Shown: positions 9,466 to 21,315, counted from the stretch's first letter. The stretch: 64,000 bases of DNA from Microbacterium psychrotolerans (GCF_031085295.1 NZ_JAVFWO010000002.1:620001-684000), one strand, 5' to 3'. Notes: generated by a model from the sequence alone, not told the origin. Numbers and translations are program-made.

Positions 9466-9732
9466 ATGGTGAAGACGTTCGACACGCTGTACGCCGAGCT
9501 CGCCGCGAAAGCGACCGAGCGCCCCGAGGGTTCGGGAACCGTCGCACAGCTGGACGCGGGCGTGCACGCGATCGGCAAGAAGATCGTGGAAGAGGCCGCC
9601 GAGGTATGGATGGCGGCCGAGTACGAGTCGGCGGATGCCGCAGCCGAGGAGATCTCGCAGCTGCTGTACCACCTGCAGGTGCTGATGCTCGCGAAGGGGC
9701 TGAGCCTCGAGGATGTCTACCGACATCTCTGA
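9466..9732 (+). CDS. hisE: Phosphoribosyl-ATP pyrophosphatase
   Basis: HisE carries out the second step of histidine synthesis, phosphoribosyl-ATP to phosphoribosyl-AMP. The 87-88 aa protein shows the all-alpha MazG-like fold signature: [20 protein letters not shown] and [17 protein letters not shown], with the metal-binding EEAxEV and EE...D-type acidic residues, and ends [10 protein letters not shown]. It is a stand-alone HisE, not a HisIE fusion; hisI is a separate gene 1.7 kb downstream. Two adjacent start codons exist (ATG 9466, GTG 9469); promoter spacing favours GTG. It leads the hisE-G-F-I cluster. Confidence 0.95.
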   Translation: MVKTFDTLYAELAAKATERPEGSGTVAQLDAGVHAIGKKIVEEAAEVWMAAEYESADAAAEEISQLLYHLQVLMLAKGLSLEDVYRHL

Positions 9733-9775
9733 GCCGGCATCCCCATCCGTCCTCGAACCCGAAAGCCACGCTGCC

Positions 9776-10618
9776 ATGCTGCGAATCGCCGTGCCGAACA
9801 AGGGATCGCTCGCCGAGACCGCCTCCGAGATGCTCCACGAGGCGGGTTACACCGGGCGCCGCGACCCGAAGGACCTCCACGTCATCGACCCTCAGAACGA
9901 GGTCGAGTTCTTCTACCTCCGCCCGAAGGACATCGCCACGTACGTCGGCTCGGGCGCGCTCGACGTCGGCATCACCGGGCGTGACCTGCTGCTGGACGCG
10001 CGGATGCCCGGCGCCCGCGAGATCGAGCAGCTCGGGTTCGCGGCATCCACCTTCCGCTTCGCGGCACCCGCCGGGCGCTTCTCCGAGGTGAGCGACCTCG
10101 AGGGCGCGCGCATCGCGACCTCGTATCCGGGACTCGTCGACAGCTTCCTCGACGAGCACGGCGTCGCGGCCGACCTCGTGCCGCTGGACGGGGCGGTGGA
10201 GTCGGCCGTCGAGCTCGGCGTCGCTGACGCGATCGCCGACGTCGTCGAGACCGGCACCACCCTGCGCCAGGCGGGCCTGGACGTCTTCGGGCCGGTGATC
10301 CTCAAGTCCGAGGCCGTGCTCATCGGCGCGCCGACCGAGGCGGAGGGCGTGGAGACGCTGCTGCGACGCCTCCGGGGCGTCATGGTGGCGCAGCGCTACG
10401 TCATGGTCGACTACGACCTTCCGGCGGAGCTCGTCGACACGGCCGTCAAGATCGCTCCCGGCATCGAGTCGCCGACCATCTCCCCGCTGCGCGACGCGGC
10501 ATGGGTGGCGGTGCGGGTGATGGTGGCCCGCAAGGGCGTCAACCAGGTCATGGACGCGCTGTACGCGATCGGCGCCCGCGCGATCCTCGTGACCGCCATC
10601 CACAACGCGAGGCTCTGA
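9776..10618 (+). CDS. hisG: ATP phosphoribosyltransferase, long form
   Basis: HisG joins ATP and PRPP, the first and feedback-controlled step of histidine synthesis. The 280-aa length marks the long form with a C-terminal regulatory ACT-like domain. It begins [20 protein letters not shown], has [17 protein letters not shown], the PRPP loop region [18 protein letters not shown] and the C-terminal domain from about residue 205 ([21 protein letters not shown]). ATG 9776 matches family starts; an in-frame ATG at 9713 would overlap hisE by 20 bp and add 21 unmatched residues. Followed by hisF after 34 bp. Confidence 0.95.
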   Translation: MLRIAVPNKGSLAETASEMLHEAGYTGRRDPKDLHVIDPQNEVEFFYLRPKDIATYVGSGALDVGITGRDLLLDARMPGAREIEQLGFAASTFRFAAPAGRFSEVSDLEGARIATSYPGLVDSFLDEHGVAADLVPLDGAVESAVELGVADAIADVVETGTTLRQAGLDVFGPVILKSEAVLIGAPTEAEGVETLLRRLRGVMVAQRYVMVDYDLPAELVDTAVKIAPGIESPTISPLRDAAWVAVRVMVARKGVNQVMDALYAIGARAILVTAIHNARL

Positions 10619-10652
10619 TGGACGGGACAGCACCGACGAACGGAGTGGTGTC

Positions 10653-11441
10653 GTGAGCCTGGTCTGCCGCGTCATCCCGTGCCTGGACGTCGCGGCGGGG
10701 CGCGTCGTGAAGGGCGTCAACTTCCAGAACCTGCGCGATATGGGCGATCCCGTCGAACTCGCTCGGGAGTACTTCCGCCAGGGCGCAGACGAGATCACCT
10801 TCCTCGACGTGACGGCGACCGTCGACGAGCGCTCCACGACCTACGACGTCGTCCGGCGCACCGCCGAAGAGGTCTTCATCCCGCTCACCGTCGGCGGCGG
10901 GGTCCGCTCGGCCGACGACGTCGGCCGGCTGCTGGCCGTCGGCGCCGACAAGATCGGCGTGAACTCCGCCGCGATCGCCCGCCCCGCGCTCCTCGATGAG
11001 ATCGCCGACCGGTTCGGCGCACAGGTGCTCGTGCTCTCGCTCGACGTGAAGCGCGCCTCGCCCGACCTGCGCGACCGGGTGCCGTCGGGCTTCGTCGTCA
11101 CGACGCACGGCGGCCGCACCGAGACGGAGCTCGACGCGCTGGAATGGGCGCGCGAAGCCGTCGAGCGCGGCGCAGGCGAGCTGCTGGTCAACTCGATCGA
11201 CGCCGACGGCACGAAGCAGGGGTTCGACCTCGAGCTCGTGGCCCTCATGCGCGAGGTCGCCAGTGTGCCGGTGATCGCCTCGGGAGGGGCAGGCTCGGCC
11301 GCCGATTTCGGGCCCGCCATCGCCGCAGGCGCCGACGCCGTGCTTGCGGCATCCGTCTTCCACTCGGGCCAGCTGACCGTCGGGGATGTGAAGGCCGCGA
11401 TGGCGGCCGAAGGCATCGCGGTGCGGGAGGTGGCGGCATGA
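10653..11441 (+). CDS. hisF: Imidazole glycerol phosphate synthase, HisF subunit
   Basis: HisF is the cyclase half of the HisHF complex, turning PRFAR plus ammonia into IGP and AICAR. The 262-aa TIM barrel shows [19 protein letters not shown] with the first catalytic Asp, [52 protein letters not shown] (second catalytic Asp) and [10 protein letters not shown] phosphate site. GTG start with a GGAG-like site upstream. The end overlaps hisI by ATGA. hisH is not in the window. Confidence 0.96.
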   Translation: MSLVCRVIPCLDVAAGRVVKGVNFQNLRDMGDPVELAREYFRQGADEITFLDVTATVDERSTTYDVVRRTAEEVFIPLTVGGGVRSADDVGRLLAVGADKIGVNSAAIARPALLDEIADRFGAQVLVLSLDVKRASPDLRDRVPSGFVVTTHGGRTETELDALEWAREAVERGAGELLVNSIDADGTKQGFDLELVALMREVASVPVIASGGAGSAADFGPAIAAGADAVLAASVFHSGQLTVGDVKAAMAAEGIAVREVAA

Positions 11442-11803
11442 GCGAGAGCGTCGACGAGCGCATCGCACGCGTGACGTTCACGGCCGACGGCCTGGTCGCG
11501 GCGATCATCCAGCAATGGGACACCCGCGAGGTCCTCATGCTCGGATGGATGGATGCCGAGGCCCTCCGCCGCACCCTCACCGAGGGTCGCGTGACCTTCT
11601 GGTCGCGCTCCCGCCAGGAGTACTGGCGGAAGGGCGACACGTCGGGCAACATCCAGCTGGTGCGCGGGGCGCGCCTGGACTGCGACGGCGACGCCGTGCT
11701 GGTCGAGGTCGAGCAGATCGGACCCGCCTGCCACACCGGCACGCGGACCTGCTTCGATGCCGACGACCTCGAGGCCGTGCGCGGCCCGGAGGCCGTCGCG
11801 TGA
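11438..11803 (+). CDS. hisI: Phosphoribosyl-AMP cyclohydrolase
   Basis: HisI opens the purine ring of phosphoribosyl-AMP, the third step of histidine synthesis. The 121-aa zinc enzyme has [35 protein letters not shown], the metal-binding DCDGDAVL, and the cysteines of [14 protein letters not shown] 11438 overlaps the hisF stop (ATGA), and its own stop overlaps the GTG of the next gene (GTGA). So hisF, hisI and the Trp-associated membrane gene are translationally chained. Confidence 0.96.
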   Translation: MSESVDERIARVTFTADGLVAAIIQQWDTREVLMLGWMDAEALRRTLTEGRVTFWSRSRQEYWRKGDTSGNIQLVRGARLDCDGDAVLVEVEQIGPACHTGTRTCFDADDLEAVRGPEAVA

Positions 11804-12435
11804 TCCGCAGGGCGCGACTGCTCGCCGTCGTCGTCACGGTGCTGTGCGGGGCGCTCGGCGTGATCTCGTCGACCCAGACGTGGCTCACCGTCGTGCTCGA
11901 GGACGCCGCCCGCCATGTGCTCGAGGTGCCGGGCGCCTCGGCGCTGCCGGTGCTGGCACCGCTCAGTCTCGCGGTCCTCGCTCTAGGCGCGGCTCTCTCG
12001 ATCGTGGGGCTCGCGCTGCGGTTCGTCTTCGGCGCACTGGCCGTGCTCATCGGCGGCGTGCTGGCGTGGCTCACCGCCCGCATCGTGCTGGAGCATCCCA
12101 TCTCGGCCGTCGCCTCGGTCGTCACGGAATCCACCGGGATCGCGGGGGAGTCGTCCGTCGCGACGCTCGTCGCGTCGATCGATGCGACGCTGTGGCCGGC
12201 TGTGACCCTCGCCGTCTGGGTGGTGCTCATCGCGGCCGGCGGATTCGTCCTCGCCACCGCCCACGGCTGGTCGCGCACCGGGCGGCGCTACCGCACGGAC
12301 GACCCCGCACAGCCGGCTCTGCGGGCCGGTTCCCGCCGTTCCGGCGGCGACGGCTCGCGCCCTCACGATGCCGCCGGATCCCAGGCCATCGACGACTGGG
12401 ACGACCTGTCGCGTGGCGAGGATCCCACCGCCTGA
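11800..12435 (+). CDS. Trp biosynthesis-associated membrane protein
   Basis: A 211-aa protein of the family always seen beside actinobacterial trp genes (TIGR02234 type). It has about four membrane segments near residues 5-22, 50-70, 72-92 and 130-155, then a long hydrophilic Arg/Ser/Asp tail. The second loop ([17 protein letters not shown]) is exposed. No catalytic motif is visible and the function is unknown. GTG 11800 overlaps the hisI stop. In M. tuberculosis trpE lies between hisI and this gene; here it is absent. Confidence 0.85.
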   Translation: MIRRARLLAVVVTVLCGALGVISSTQTWLTVVLEDAARHVLEVPGASALPVLAPLSLAVLALGAALSIVGLALRFVFGALAVLIGGVLAWLTARIVLEHPISAVASVVTESTGIAGESSVATLVASIDATLWPAVTLAVWVVLIAAGGFVLATAHGWSRTGRRYRTDDPAQPALRAGSRRSGGDGSRPHDAAGSQAIDDWDDLSRGEDPTA

Positions 12436-12439
12436 CCGC

Positions 12440-12445
12440 TAGACT
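12440..12445 (+). promoter_or_regulatory. -10 box inside the his-trp cluster (TAGACT)
   Basis: TAGACT lies just after the stop of the membrane protein gene, 42 bp before the HGxxPAAW gene. It would give a leader of about 35 nt containing GAGGAG. This suggests the trp part has its own promoter. Confidence 0.45.
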
Positions 12446-12486
12446 GGCGTCATCCCGCGCTTCCCAGGCTTCACGAGGAGATATCC

Positions 12487-12717
12487 ATGAGCAACAACAT
12501 CGGCGACCCCGGCCACGGACACTCGCCCGCCGCCTGGACGGCCGTCGTGATCATGCTCGTGGCGGTCGCACTCGGAACTCTCTTCTACTTCCTCGACATC
12601 CCCGCCCTGGTCTGGGCCTCCGCCGGCCTCCTCGTCGTCGGCGCCATCGTCGGCTGGGCGATGTCCCGCGCCGGCTACGGCGTGAACGGCTCGAAGTACG
12701 TGGCGAAAGAGCACTGA
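12487..12717 (+). CDS. HGxxPAAW family small membrane protein
   Basis: A 76-aa protein with the diagnostic HGHSPAAWTA motif at residues 10-19, followed by two hydrophobic helices (~18-38 and ~42-62) and a short polar end. Members sit next to trpC in many actinobacteria, but I know of no assigned function. The start is supported by GAGGAG at 12475-12480. It ends 2 bp before trpC and may be involved in the same transcript. Confidence 0.85.
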   Translation: MSNNIGDPGHGHSPAAWTAVVIMLVAVALGTLFYFLDIPALVWASAGLLVVGAIVGWAMSRAGYGVNGSKYVAKEH

Positions 12718-12719
12718 TC

Positions 12720-13529
12720 GTGCTCGCCGACCTGACGGCCGGCGCGGTTGAGGATGCCGAGGCACGCGCCTCGGTGCGGCCAGTGGCAGCGGTCGAGGCC
12801 GCAGCGCTGGCGCAGCGTCCCGCGATCGACGCCGTCGCCGCCCTCTCTCCGTCCGACCGCGTCAAGATCATCGCGGAGGTCAAGCGGGCGAGCCCCTCGC
12901 GCGGCGACCTCGCCGCGATCCCCGATCCCGCACTGCAGGCCCGTCGCTACGAGGAAGGCGGCGCGTCCGCGATCTCCGTCCTCACCGAGGGGCGGCGTTT
13001 CAAGGGAAGCCTCGCGGACCTCGAGGCGGTCAAGGCCGCGGTCACCCTGCCGGTCCTGCGCAAGGACTTCATCGCCACCGAGTACCAGGTGCTCGAGGCC
13101 CGCGCCGCCGGTGCGGATCTCGTGCTGCTCATCGTCGCCGCGCTCGAGCAGGACGTCCTCGCCCGTCTGCACACGTTCACGCGCGAGCTGGGCATGACCG
13201 CGCTCGTCGAGACGCACTCGGCCGTCGAGGTCGATCGTGCGGCCGAACTGGACGCGCAGCTCATCGGCGTCAATGCGCGCGACCTGTCCACGTTCCAGCT
13301 CGACCGCGACCTGTTCGGGCGGCTGGCGGAGCGCATACCCGCCGGCGCGGTCAGGATCGCCGAGTCGGCCGTGCTCGTGCCCGGCGACGTCGCCCATTAC
13401 CGGGCGGCCGGCGCCGATGTCGTCCTCGTAGGCGAAGCCCTCGTCACCAACGATCCCGTATCCACCCTGCGCGCCTTCCTGGAGGCGGGCGCGGGCGATG
13501 CACCGAACGAAGGAAGGGTGACGCAGTGA
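12720..13529 (+). CDS. trpC: Indole-3-glycerol phosphate synthase
   Basis: TrpC closes the indole ring of CdRP in tryptophan synthesis. The 269-aa TIM barrel has [17 protein letters not shown] (catalytic Lys), [40 protein letters not shown] (catalytic Lys of LRKDF), [15 protein letters not shown] and [11 protein letters not shown]. The N-terminus is [16 protein letters not shown], the usual actinobacterial form with a GTG start at 12720. The stop overlaps trpB by GTGA. Confidence 0.95.
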   Translation: MLADLTAGAVEDAEARASVRPVAAVEAAALAQRPAIDAVAALSPSDRVKIIAEVKRASPSRGDLAAIPDPALQARRYEEGGASAISVLTEGRRFKGSLADLEAVKAAVTLPVLRKDFIATEYQVLEARAAGADLVLLIVAALEQDVLARLHTFTRELGMTALVETHSAVEVDRAAELDAQLIGVNARDLSTFQLDRDLFGRLAERIPAGAVRIAESAVLVPGDVAHYRAAGADVVLVGEALVTNDPVSTLRAFLEAGAGDAPNEGRVTQ

Positions 13530-14803
13530 GTCTTCGCGAGGCCCCCGGGCCGCTGTTCGGCGAGTTCGGCGGGCGCTACATGCCCGAATCCCTGATCGCC
13601 GCGATCGATGAGCTGGCGGCCGAGTACGAGGCCGCCAAGGCCGATCCCGCGTTCCAGGCCGAGTTCGTCCGCCTGCTGCACTCGTACGCGGGCCGCCCGT
13701 CGCCGATCACCGAGGTGGCGCGGTTCGCCGAGCACGCCGGGGGAGCGCGGGTGTTCCTCAAGCGCGAGGACCTCAACCACACCGGCTCGCACAAGATCAA
13801 CAACGTGCTCGGCCAGGCGCTGCTCACCCAGCGCCTCGGCAAGACCCGCGTCATCGCCGAGACGGGCGCAGGCCAGCACGGCGTCGCGACCGCGACCGCG
13901 GCTGCGCTGTTCGGCTTCGAGTGCACCATCTACATGGGCGAGGTCGACACCGAGCGCCAGGCGCTCAACGTCGCCCGCATGCGCCTCCTGGGCGCCGAGG
14001 TCGTGCCGGTGAAGACCGGCTCGCGCACGCTGAAGGACGCCATCAACGACGCCTACCGCGACTGGGTCGCCAGCGTCGAGACGACGAACTACATCTTCGG
14101 CACCGCCGCGGGGCCGCATCCGTTCCCAGCGATGGTCCGCGACTTCCAGAAGGTGATCTCGGAAGAGGCGCGCGCGCAGCTGCTCGAAGAGGCGGGCCGG
14201 CTTCCGGATGCCGTCATCGCGTGCGTCGGCGGCGGCTCGAACGCCATCGGCATGTTCGACGCGTTCCTCGACGACGACGTGAAGCTCTACGGGGTCGAGG
14301 CCGCCGGCGACGGCGTGGACACCCCTCGCCACGCCGCATCGATCGAGCGTGGACGGCCCGGGGTGCTGCACGGTGCGAAGACCTTCGTGCTGCAGGACGA
14401 AGACGGCCAGACCGTCGAGTCGCACTCCATCTCGGCAGGACTCGACTACCCGGGCGTCGGACCCGAGCACGCCTGGCTCGCCTCGATCGGCCGCGCCGAG
14501 TACATCCCCGCGACCGACGACGAGGCGATGCAGGCGCTGCGGCTGCTCTCCGAGACCGAGGGCATCATCCCGGCGATCGAGTCGGCGCACGCCCTCGCCG
14601 GCGCGCTGCGGATCGGGCGCGAGCTCGGCCCGGACGCGATCCTCGCCGTGTGCCTCTCCGGCCGCGGCGACAAGGACATGGACACCGCCGCGCGGTACTT
14701 CCACCTGTACGACGCCGCTGCCGCTGCAGCCACGGAGGGTGCGGGGCCGGTCGAGACGGCACCGTCCGACGACGCCGCCAAGGGAGAGGGCACCAAGCTA
14801 TGA
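13526..14803 (+). CDS. trpB: Tryptophan synthase beta subunit
   Basis: TrpB condenses indole with serine using PLP. The 425-aa protein has [15 protein letters not shown], the PLP lysine in [17 protein letters not shown] (near residue 90), [19 protein letters not shown], the phosphate-binding [12 protein letters not shown] and SGRGDKDM. It is the TrpB1 type that works with TrpA. The last ~28 residues form a low-complexity Ala/Glu/Asp tail beyond the usual end. GTG 13526 overlaps trpC, and the stop overlaps trpA (ATGA). Confidence 0.97.
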   Translation: MSLREAPGPLFGEFGGRYMPESLIAAIDELAAEYEAAKADPAFQAEFVRLLHSYAGRPSPITEVARFAEHAGGARVFLKREDLNHTGSHKINNVLGQALLTQRLGKTRVIAETGAGQHGVATATAAALFGFECTIYMGEVDTERQALNVARMRLLGAEVVPVKTGSRTLKDAINDAYRDWVASVETTNYIFGTAAGPHPFPAMVRDFQKVISEEARAQLLEEAGRLPDAVIACVGGGSNAIGMFDAFLDDDVKLYGVEAAGDGVDTPRHAASIERGRPGVLHGAKTFVLQDEDGQTVESHSISAGLDYPGVGPEHAWLASIGRAEYIPATDDEAMQALRLLSETEGIIPAIESAHALAGALRIGRELGPDAILAVCLSGRGDKDMDTAARYFHLYDAAAAAATEGAGPVETAPSDDAAKGEGTKL

Positions 14804-15594
14804 CCTCGCGCGTCGCCGCGGCGATCGACGCCGCCCACGCCGCGGGCCGCGGCGCCTTCGTCGGCTACCTGCCGATCGGCTTCCCCGACCTGCGCACGAG
14901 CATCGATGCGGCCGTCGCCCTCGCCGAGAACGGCGCCGACGTCCTCGAGCTCGGCCCGCCCTACTCCGACCCGGTGATGGACGGCACCGTGATCCAGGAG
15001 GCCACGCAGGCGGCTCTCGCCGGCGGCTTCCGGCTGCGCGACACGTTCACGGCGGTGCGCGAGATCACCCGCCGCGTGGACGTTCCGGTGCTCGTGATGA
15101 CCTACTGGAACCCCGTCCTGCAGTACGGGGTCGACCGGTACGCCGACGACCTCCTCGCCGCCGGGGGAGCGGGTCTCATCACCCCCGACATCACGCCCGA
15201 AGCCGCGCCCGAGTGGATCGCCGCCAGTGAGCGCACGGGACTCGACCGCGTGTTCCTCGCAGCGCCCACCTCGACCGACGAACGCCTCGAGCTGATCGTC
15301 CGGCAGTCCACCGGGTTCGTCTACACCGTGTCCACCATGGGCATCACCGGCGAACGGGCGCAGCTGGATGCCGCCGCCCGCACGCTGGTCGCCCGGCTGC
15401 GCGAGCACGGGGTCGAGCACGCGTGCGTGGGCATCGGCATCTCGAACGCCGACCAGGTGGCGGGCGTGCTGGAGTACGCCGACGGCGCGATCGTAGGCAC
15501 GGCCCTCGTCCGCGCGCTGCGCGAAGGGGGAATCGACGGTCTCGCCGCGACCGCGCGCAGCCTCGCCGCCGGCACCGCGCGCAGCGCGAACTAG
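14800..15594 (+). CDS. trpA: Tryptophan synthase alpha subunit
   Basis: TrpA releases indole from indole-3-glycerol phosphate and channels it to TrpB. The 264-aa TIM barrel carries both catalytic acids in [17 protein letters not shown] (Glu and Asp), [42 protein letters not shown] and [10 protein letters not shown] (phosphate site). ATG 14800 overlaps the trpB stop by ATGA. Its TAG stop codon is also the first half of a TAGACT -10 box that probably drives lgt. Confidence 0.96.
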   Translation: MTSRVAAAIDAAHAAGRGAFVGYLPIGFPDLRTSIDAAVALAENGADVLELGPPYSDPVMDGTVIQEATQAALAGGFRLRDTFTAVREITRRVDVPVLVMTYWNPVLQYGVDRYADDLLAAGGAGLITPDITPEAAPEWIAASERTGLDRVFLAAPTSTDERLELIVRQSTGFVYTVSTMGITGERAQLDAAARTLVARLREHGVEHACVGIGISNADQVAGVLEYADGAIVGTALVRALREGGIDGLAATARSLAAGTARSAN

Positions 15595-15597
15595 ACT
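15592..15597 (+). promoter_or_regulatory. -10 box for lgt overlapping the trpA stop (TAGACT)
   Basis: TAGACT begins at the TAG stop of trpA. The predicted start near 15604 leaves a leader of about 55 nt before lgt. Confidence 0.45.
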
Positions 15598-15658
15598 TCT
15601 CAGGTCGGCGCGTGCGCCGGCCCCTCCCGCACGGATCCAGCAAGGACACGGTTCTCCC

Positions 15659-16630
15659 ATGATCACCGCCGCCGCGAGCGTCGTCGCCAGCATCCCGAGC
15701 CCGTCGATCAGCTACTTCGACATCGGCCCCCTGCGGATCCACATCTACGCGCTGTGCATCATCACGGGCATCATCGTCGCGGTGCTGTGGACGAACGCCC
15801 GCCTCACCAAGCGCGGCGCGGAGCCGTGGGTCGTCATCGACATCGCCCTGCTCGCGGTGCCGCTCGCGATCATCACCGCACGCATCTACCACGTGCTGAC
15901 CCACTGGAGCTTCTACTTCGGCGAAGGCGCGAACCCGCTGTCGGCGCTGTACATCTGGGAGGGCGGCATCGCCATCTACGGCGCCCTCATCGGCGGCGCC
16001 GTCGGTGCGTGGCTCGGCTGCCGGTGGACCGGCATCCGATTCTGGACCTTCGCCGACGCGCTCGCGCCCGGCCTTCTCCTCGCCCAGGCCATCGGCCGCT
16101 TCGGCAACTGGTTCAACCAGGAGCTGTACGGACTGCCGACCGACGTGCCGTGGGGCCTCGAGATCGACTATCCGAACCCCGCGTGGCCGATCGGTCTTCC
16201 GGAGGGAACGCTGTTCCACCCCACCTTCCTCTATGAAGTCCTCTGGAACGCGCTGGGCGTCCTGGTGATCGTGTGGGTCGGGCGACGCTTCCGCCTGCAG
16301 TGGGGCCGCCTGTTCGCCGTCTACCTCATCTGGTACAGCGCCGGGCGCATCGTGTGGGAGTCGATCCGCATCGACCCGAGCGACATCTTCCTGGGGCTGC
16401 GCACCAACGTCTGGGCCGCCATCCTGGGCGTGGTCATCGGTCTGGTGATCTTCTTCGTGCAGAAGCGCCGCCACCCGGGTCTCGAGCCGTCGCCCTATGT
16501 GTCCGGCCGCGAGTGGAATGCCGGACAGGCTGTACAATCGCAGAACACCGACGACTTCGTCGACGTCAGCGAACCCCCGACGTCCGAGGTCGAAGAGGTC
16601 AGCGCCACAAGCACTCCTGCCACCAAATAA
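15659..16630 (+). CDS. lgt: Prolipoprotein diacylglyceryl transferase
   Basis: Lgt transfers diacylglycerol from phosphatidylglycerol to the lipobox cysteine of prelipoproteins. The 323-aa integral membrane protein has about seven TM segments. It carries the essential His-containing region [14 protein letters not shown], the signature [18 protein letters not shown] (catalytic Arg and phosphate contact), [11 protein letters not shown] and [12 protein letters not shown] hydrophilic acidic tail of about 50 residues (from RRHPGLEP) extends past the core, as is common in actinobacteria. A FKBP lipoprotein substrate is encoded at 62-63 kb. Confidence 0.96.
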   Translation: MITAAASVVASIPSPSISYFDIGPLRIHIYALCIITGIIVAVLWTNARLTKRGAEPWVVIDIALLAVPLAIITARIYHVLTHWSFYFGEGANPLSALYIWEGGIAIYGALIGGAVGAWLGCRWTGIRFWTFADALAPGLLLAQAIGRFGNWFNQELYGLPTDVPWGLEIDYPNPAWPIGLPEGTLFHPTFLYEVLWNALGVLVIVWVGRRFRLQWGRLFAVYLIWYSAGRIVWESIRIDPSDIFLGLRTNVWAAILGVVIGLVIFFVQKRRHPGLEPSPYVSGREWNAGQAVQSQNTDDFVDVSEPPTSEVEEVSATSTPATK

Positions 16631-16707
16631 CGCCGCTCAGTTCCCGAGGAGCGTGCGCCCAGGGCCGACGTCGTCCCATCTTGACTATCAACGTGAGGAC
16701 GGTAGGT

Positions 16708-19700
16708 ATGGCTTCGAGCCCCCGTCACGTCGTCTCTTCGGAGGCGAACTTCCCCGCTTCGTCCGGCCGCGCCGGCTTCCCGCAGAAGCAGGGGATGTAC
16801 AACCCTGCCTTCGAGAAGGACGCCTGCGGCCTGGCCATGGTCGCGACCCTGCGCGGCGAGGCCGGCCACGACATCATCGATCTGGCCCTGACGGCCCTTC
16901 GCAACCTCGAGCACCGAGGCGCGATCGGCTCGGATGCCGGCACCGGCGACGGTGCGGGCATCCTCACGCAGATGCCCGACGCGTTCCTGCGCGCGGTGGC
17001 CGGTTTCGAGCTGCCGCCGGTGGGCGAGTACGCCGCCGGCATGGTGTTCCTGCCCCGCGACGCCGACGAGCGGGCAGCCCAGAAGTCGGGGATCGAGCGG
17101 ATCGCGGCGTCCGAGGGCCTGACCGTCCTCGGCTGGCGCGAGGTGCCGACCTCCGACGAGCACCTGGGCAAGCTGGCCTTCGCCGCGCGCCCGGTCTTCG
17201 AGCAGGTCTTCGTGTCGCATCCGGCGTCGGGCGACCGGCCGGCCCTCTCGGGTATCGCGCTGGACCGGCGCGCCTATCGCCTGCGCACGCGTGCGCGCAC
17301 CGAGCTCGACGCGTACTTCGTGTCGCTGTCCGCGCGCACGCTCGGTTACAAGGGCATGGTCACGACGCTCCAGCTGGAGCCGTTCTACCCCGACCTGCAG
17401 GACGAGCGCTTCGCCTCGGAGCTCGCCGTCGTGCACTCCCGCTACTCGACCAACACCTTCCCGTCGTGGCCGCTCGCGCAGCCCCTGCGCATGCTCGCGC
17501 ACAACGGCGAGATCAACACCGTCAACGGCAACCGCAACTGGATGCGGGCGCGGCAGTCCCAGCTCCAGTCCGAGCTGCTCGGCGACATCCGCCCGCTGCT
17601 GCCGATCTGCACCGACGGCGCCAGCGACTCCGCGTCGTTCGACGAGGTGCTCGAGCTGCTCACCCTGACCGGCCGCAGCCTGCCGCACGCCATCATGATG
17701 ATGGTGCCGGAGGCCTACGAGAAGCAGGCCGACATCGACCCGAAGCTGCGGGCGTTCTACGAGTTCCACTCCATGCAGATGGAGCCGTGGGACGGGCCCG
17801 CCGCGCTGATCTTCACCGATGGCACGCTCGTCGGCGCCACGCTGGACCGCAACGGGCTGCGTCCCGGACGCTGGACCGAGACGACCGACGGCCTCATCGT
17901 CATCGGCAGCGAGACCGGCGTGCTCGACTTCGAGCCCGAGCGCATCAAGCGTCGCGGGCGCCTGCGCCCCGGCCGCATGTTCCTCGTGGACACGGCCCAG
18001 CGCCGCATCATCGAGGACGACGAGATCAAGGCGCAGCTGGCCGAGCAGGAGCCGTGGCAGGAGTGGCTCGACGCGGGGCGCGTACGGCTCGCCGAGCTTC
18101 CCGAGCGCGAGCACATCGTGCACCCGATCGCCTCGATCACGCGCCGTCAGCGCACCTTCGGCTACACCGAGGAAGAGGTCAAGATCCTCCTGACCCCGAT
18201 GGGTCAGAACGGCGCCGAGCCGCTCGGCGCCATGGGCTCCGACACGCCCGTCGCCGTGCTCAGCGAGCGCCCCCGCCTGCTGTTCGACTACTTCACGCAG
18301 CAGTTCGCGCAGGTCACGAACCCGCCGCTGGACTCGATCCGCGAAGAGGTCGTCACGTCACTGGGTCTCGGACTCGGTCCCGAGCGCAACCTCCTCGAGT
18401 GGGGCGCCGAGCACACGCGGGTCGTGACCCTCGACTTCCCGGTGATCGACAACGACGAGCTCGCCAAGATCCAGCACATCGACACCGCCCTTCCCGGGCG
18501 GACGTCGGTCACGATCCGCGGCCTGTACCGCGTCGAGGCCGGCCACAAGGGCATGAAGAAGCGCCTCGAGCAGATGTGCCAGGAGGTCGACCAGGCGATC
18601 GAGGACGGCGCGGAGTTCATCGTGCTCTCGGACCGCGACTCCAACAAGGACCTCGCGCCCATCCCGTCGCTGCTCATGCTGGCCGCCGTGCACCACCACC
18701 TCATCCGCAAGGAGACGCGCATGAAGTGCGGTCTCGTGGTCGAGGCCGGCGACGTGCGCGAGGTGCACCACGTGGCGACGCTCATCGGGTACGGCGCATC
18801 CGCCGTCAACCCGTATCTCGCGATGGAGACCGTCGAGTACCTGGTGCGCGCGGGCTTCATCACCGGGATCTCGCCCGAGAAGGCCGTCAAGAACCTCATC
18901 TACGCGCTCGGCAAGGGCGTGCTGAAGATCATGTCGAAGATGGGCATCTCGACCGTGTCGTCGTACGCGGGCGCGCAGGTGTTCGAGGCCGTCGGCCTGT
19001 CGCAGGACTTCGTCGACACGTACTTCACCGGCACGGAGTCCAAGCTCGGCGGCGTCGGGCTCGACGTCATCGCGGCGGAGAACGCCGCGCGTCACACGTA
19101 CGCGTACCCCGAGGACGCGGCTGTCCGCGCGCACGAGCGACTGTGGACCGGCGGCGAGTACCAGTGGCGGCGCGACGGCTCGCCGCACCTGTTCAACCCC
19201 GACACGGTGTTCCGGCTGCAGCACTCGACGCGCACCCGTCGCTACGACATCTTCCGCGAGTACACGAAGCTGGTGGACGACCAGGCGAGCGAGCTCAAGA
19301 CGCTGCGCGGTCTGTTCGCGCTCAAGACCGAAGGCCGCACGCCGGTGCCGATCGACGAGGTCGAGTCGGTCTCGTCGATCGTCAAGCGCTTCTCGACCGG
19401 GGCCATGAGCTACGGGTCGATCTCGCGCGAGGCGCACGAGACCCTGGCGATCGCGATGAACCGCATCGGCGGCAAGTCCAACACCGGTGAGGGCGGCGAA
19501 GACACCGACCGCCTGCTCGACCCCGAGCGCCGCAGTTCCATCAAGCAGGTCGCCTCGGGCCGCTTCGGCGTCACGAGCCTGTACCTCACGCAGGCCGACG
19601 ACATCCAGATCAAGCTCGCGCAGGGCGCCAAGCCCGGCGAGGGCGGACAGCTGCCGCCGACCAAGGTGTACCCGTGGGTCGCCCGCACCCGCCACGCGAC

Positions 19701-21315
19701 CGCCGGCGTCGGTCTCATCTCGCCGCCGCCGCACCACGACATCTACTCGATCGAAGACCTCAAGCAGCTGATCTTCGACCTCAAGCGCGCCAACCCCGGT
19801 GCGCGCGTGCACGTGAAGCTGGTGAGCCAGTCGGGCATCGGCGCGGTCGCGGCGGGCACAGCCAAGGCGCTGGCCGACGTCATCCTGGTGTCGGGCCACG
19901 ACGGCGGCACCGGCGCGAGCCCGCTCAACTCGCTCAAGCACGCCGGAACACCGTGGGAGCTCGGTCTCGCCGAGACGCAGCAGACGCTCATGCTCAACGG
20001 CATGCGCGACCGCGTCGTCGTGCAGGTCGACGGCCAGCTCAAGACCGGCCGCGACGTCATCATCGGAGCCCTTCTCGGGGCCGAGGAGTTCGGCTTCGCG
20101 ACCGCCCCGCTCGTGGTGTCGGGCTGCATCATGATGCGGGTCTGCCACCTCGACACCTGTCCGGTGGGCGTCGCGACGCAGAACCCTGTCCTGCGCCAGC
20201 GCTTCAACGGCAAGCCCGAGTTCGTCGTGAACTTCATGGAGTTCATCGCAGAGGAGGTGCGCGAGTACCTCGCCGAGCTCGGCTTCCGCTCGCTCGACGA
20301 GGCGATCGGCCGGAGCGACCTGCTCGACGTCAACGGCGCGGTCAACCACTGGAAGGCCAACGGCCTGGACCTCGCCCCGGTGCTCGAGGGCCCCGCCTTC
20401 GCGGAGGACGAGCCGCGCCGCAACACGACCGCGCAGCTGCACGAGCTCGACGAGCACTTCGACGTCGCGCTCATCGAGCGCGCCCAGGACGTCATCGCGA
20501 ACGGCGGCGAGATCACCATCGACCTGCCGATCCGCAACACCGAGCGCGCCGTCGGCACGCTCCTCGGTCACCACGTGACGAAGGAGCGCGGCGAGAACGG
20601 CCTGCGATCGGGCAGCATCGTCGTGAACCTCACCGGGTCTGCGGGGCAGTCCTTCGGAGCGTTCATGCCCTCGGGGATCACGCTGCGCCTGGAGGGCGAC
20701 TCCAACGACTACGTCGGCAAGGGTCTCTCGGGCGGTCAGATCGTGGTGCGGCCGCCGCGCGGCGCCACCTTCGACGCGTCGAAGAACGTCATCGCGGGCA
20801 ACGTCATCGGCTACGGCGCCACGCTGGGCACGATGTTCCTGCGCGGGGTCGTGGGCGAGCGCTTCTTCGTCCGCAACTCCGGTGCCACCGCCGTCGTCGA
20901 GGGCGTCGGAGACCACGCCCTCGAGTACATGACCGGCGGTCTCGCCGTCATCATCGGCGCGACAGGACGCAACCTGGGCGCCGGGATGTCGGGTGGCACC
21001 GCGTATGTGTACCGGCTCGACAGCAAGCTCGTCAACCGCGAGGCGCTCGCCTCGGGCGAGCTGGAGCTCGGCGAACTCGGCTCGGGAGACGCGGAGATCC
21101 TCCGCGACCTGCTCGAGCAGCACGTCGCCGAGACCGAATCCACTCTTGCGCAGGCTCTCCTCGACGACTTCGAGGTCGAGCTGGCGAACTTCGTCAGGGT
21201 CATGCCACGCGACTACGCCGCGGTGCTCGAGACCCGTCAGGCGGCCGTCGCGGAGGGGCTCGACCCCGACGGCGACGTCGTCTGGAACCGCATTCTGGAG
21301 GTGACGGGTGGCTGA
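16708..21315 (+). CDS. gltB: Glutamate synthase large subunit
   Basis: GltB is the alpha subunit of NADPH-glutamate synthase, making glutamate from glutamine and 2-oxoglutarate. From ATG 16708 (GAGGA 8 nt upstream) it is 1535 aa, the family length. Residues 1-39 would be the cleaved propeptide before the Ntn nucleophile Cys40 ([10 protein letters not shown]). The glutaminase domain has [12 protein letters not shown] and [15 protein letters not shown]. The synthase domain has the FMN-binding [11 protein letters not shown] and the 3Fe-4S cysteines of [19 protein letters not shown]. The C-terminal beta-helix repeats run through GxxxGGxxxxxG stretches. ATG 16795 is an alternative start with a 10-residue propeptide. 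The stop overlaps gltD by 8 bp. Confidence 0.96.
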   Translation: MASSPRHVVSSEANFPASSGRAGFPQKQGMYNPAFEKDACGLAMVATLRGEAGHDIIDLALTALRNLEHRGAIGSDAGTGDGAGILTQMPDAFLRAVAGFELPPVGEYAAGMVFLPRDADERAAQKSGIERIAASEGLTVLGWREVPTSDEHLGKLAFAARPVFEQVFVSHPASGDRPALSGIALDRRAYRLRTRARTELDAYFVSLSARTLGYKGMVTTLQLEPFYPDLQDERFASELAVVHSRYSTNTFPSWPLAQPLRMLAHNGEINTVNGNRNWMRARQSQLQSELLGDIRPLLPICTDGASDSASFDEVLELLTLTGRSLPHAIMMMVPEAYEKQADIDPKLRAFYEFHSMQMEPWDGPAALIFTDGTLVGATLDRNGLRPGRWTETTDGLIVIGSETGVLDFEPERIKRRGRLRPGRMFLVDTAQRRIIEDDEIKAQLAEQEPWQEWLDAGRVRLAELPEREHIVHPIASITRRQRTFGYTEEEVKILLTPMGQNGAEPLGAMGSDTPVAVLSERPRLLFDYFTQQFAQVTNPPLDSIREEVVTSLGLGLGPERNLLEWGAEHTRVVTLDFPVIDNDELAKIQHIDTALPGRTSVTIRGLYRVEAGHKGMKKRLEQMCQEVDQAIEDGAEFIVLSDRDSNKDLAPIPSLLMLAAVHHHLIRKETRMKCGLVVEAGDVREVHHVATLIGYGASAVNPYLAMETVEYLVRAGFITGISPEKAVKNLIYALGKGVLKIMSKMGISTVSSYAGAQVFEAVGLSQDFVDTYFTGTESKLGGVGLDVIAAENAARHTYAYPEDAAVRAHERLWTGGEYQWRRDGSPHLFNPDTVFRLQHSTRTRRYDIFREYTKLVDDQASELKTLRGLFALKTEGRTPVPIDEVESVSSIVKRFSTGAMSYGSISREAHETLAIAMNRIGGKSNTGEGGEDTDRLLDPERRSSIKQVASGRFGVTSLYLTQADDIQIKLAQGAKPGEGGQLPPTKVYPWVARTRHATAGVGLISPPPHHDIYSIEDLKQLIFDLKRANPGARVHVKLVSQSGIGAVAAGTAKALADVILVSGHDGGTGASPLNSLKHAGTPWELGLAETQQTLMLNGMRDRVVVQVDGQLKTGRDVIIGALLGAEEFGFATAPLVVSGCIMMRVCHLDTCPVGVATQNPVLRQRFNGKPEFVVNFMEFIAEEVREYLAELGFRSLDEAIGRSDLLDVNGAVNHWKANGLDLAPVLEGPAFAEDEPRRNTTAQLHELDEHFDVALIERAQDVIANGGEITIDLPIRNTERAVGTLLGHHVTKERGENGLRSGSIVVNLTGSAGQSFGAFMPSGITLRLEGDSNDYVGKGLSGGQIVVRPPRGATFDASKNVIAGNVIGYGATLGTMFLRGVVGERFFVRNSGATAVVEGVGDHALEYMTGGLAVIIGATGRNLGAGMSGGTAYVYRLDSKLVNREALASGELELGELGSGDAEILRDLLEQHVAETESTLAQALLDDFEVELANFVRVMPRDYAAVLETRQAAVAEGLDPDGDVVWNRILEVTGG

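Noticed and set aside
16273..16707. Upstream extension of gltB by 145 codons
   Set aside because: The extension overlaps lgt and is unlike glutamate synthase; the family start and Shine-Dalgarno are at 16708.
16681..16708. TTGACT with TAGGTA as a gltB promoter
   Set aside because: The spacing (16 bp) is possible, but the transcript would start inside the gene after ATG 16708; without mapped 5' ends I do not call it.
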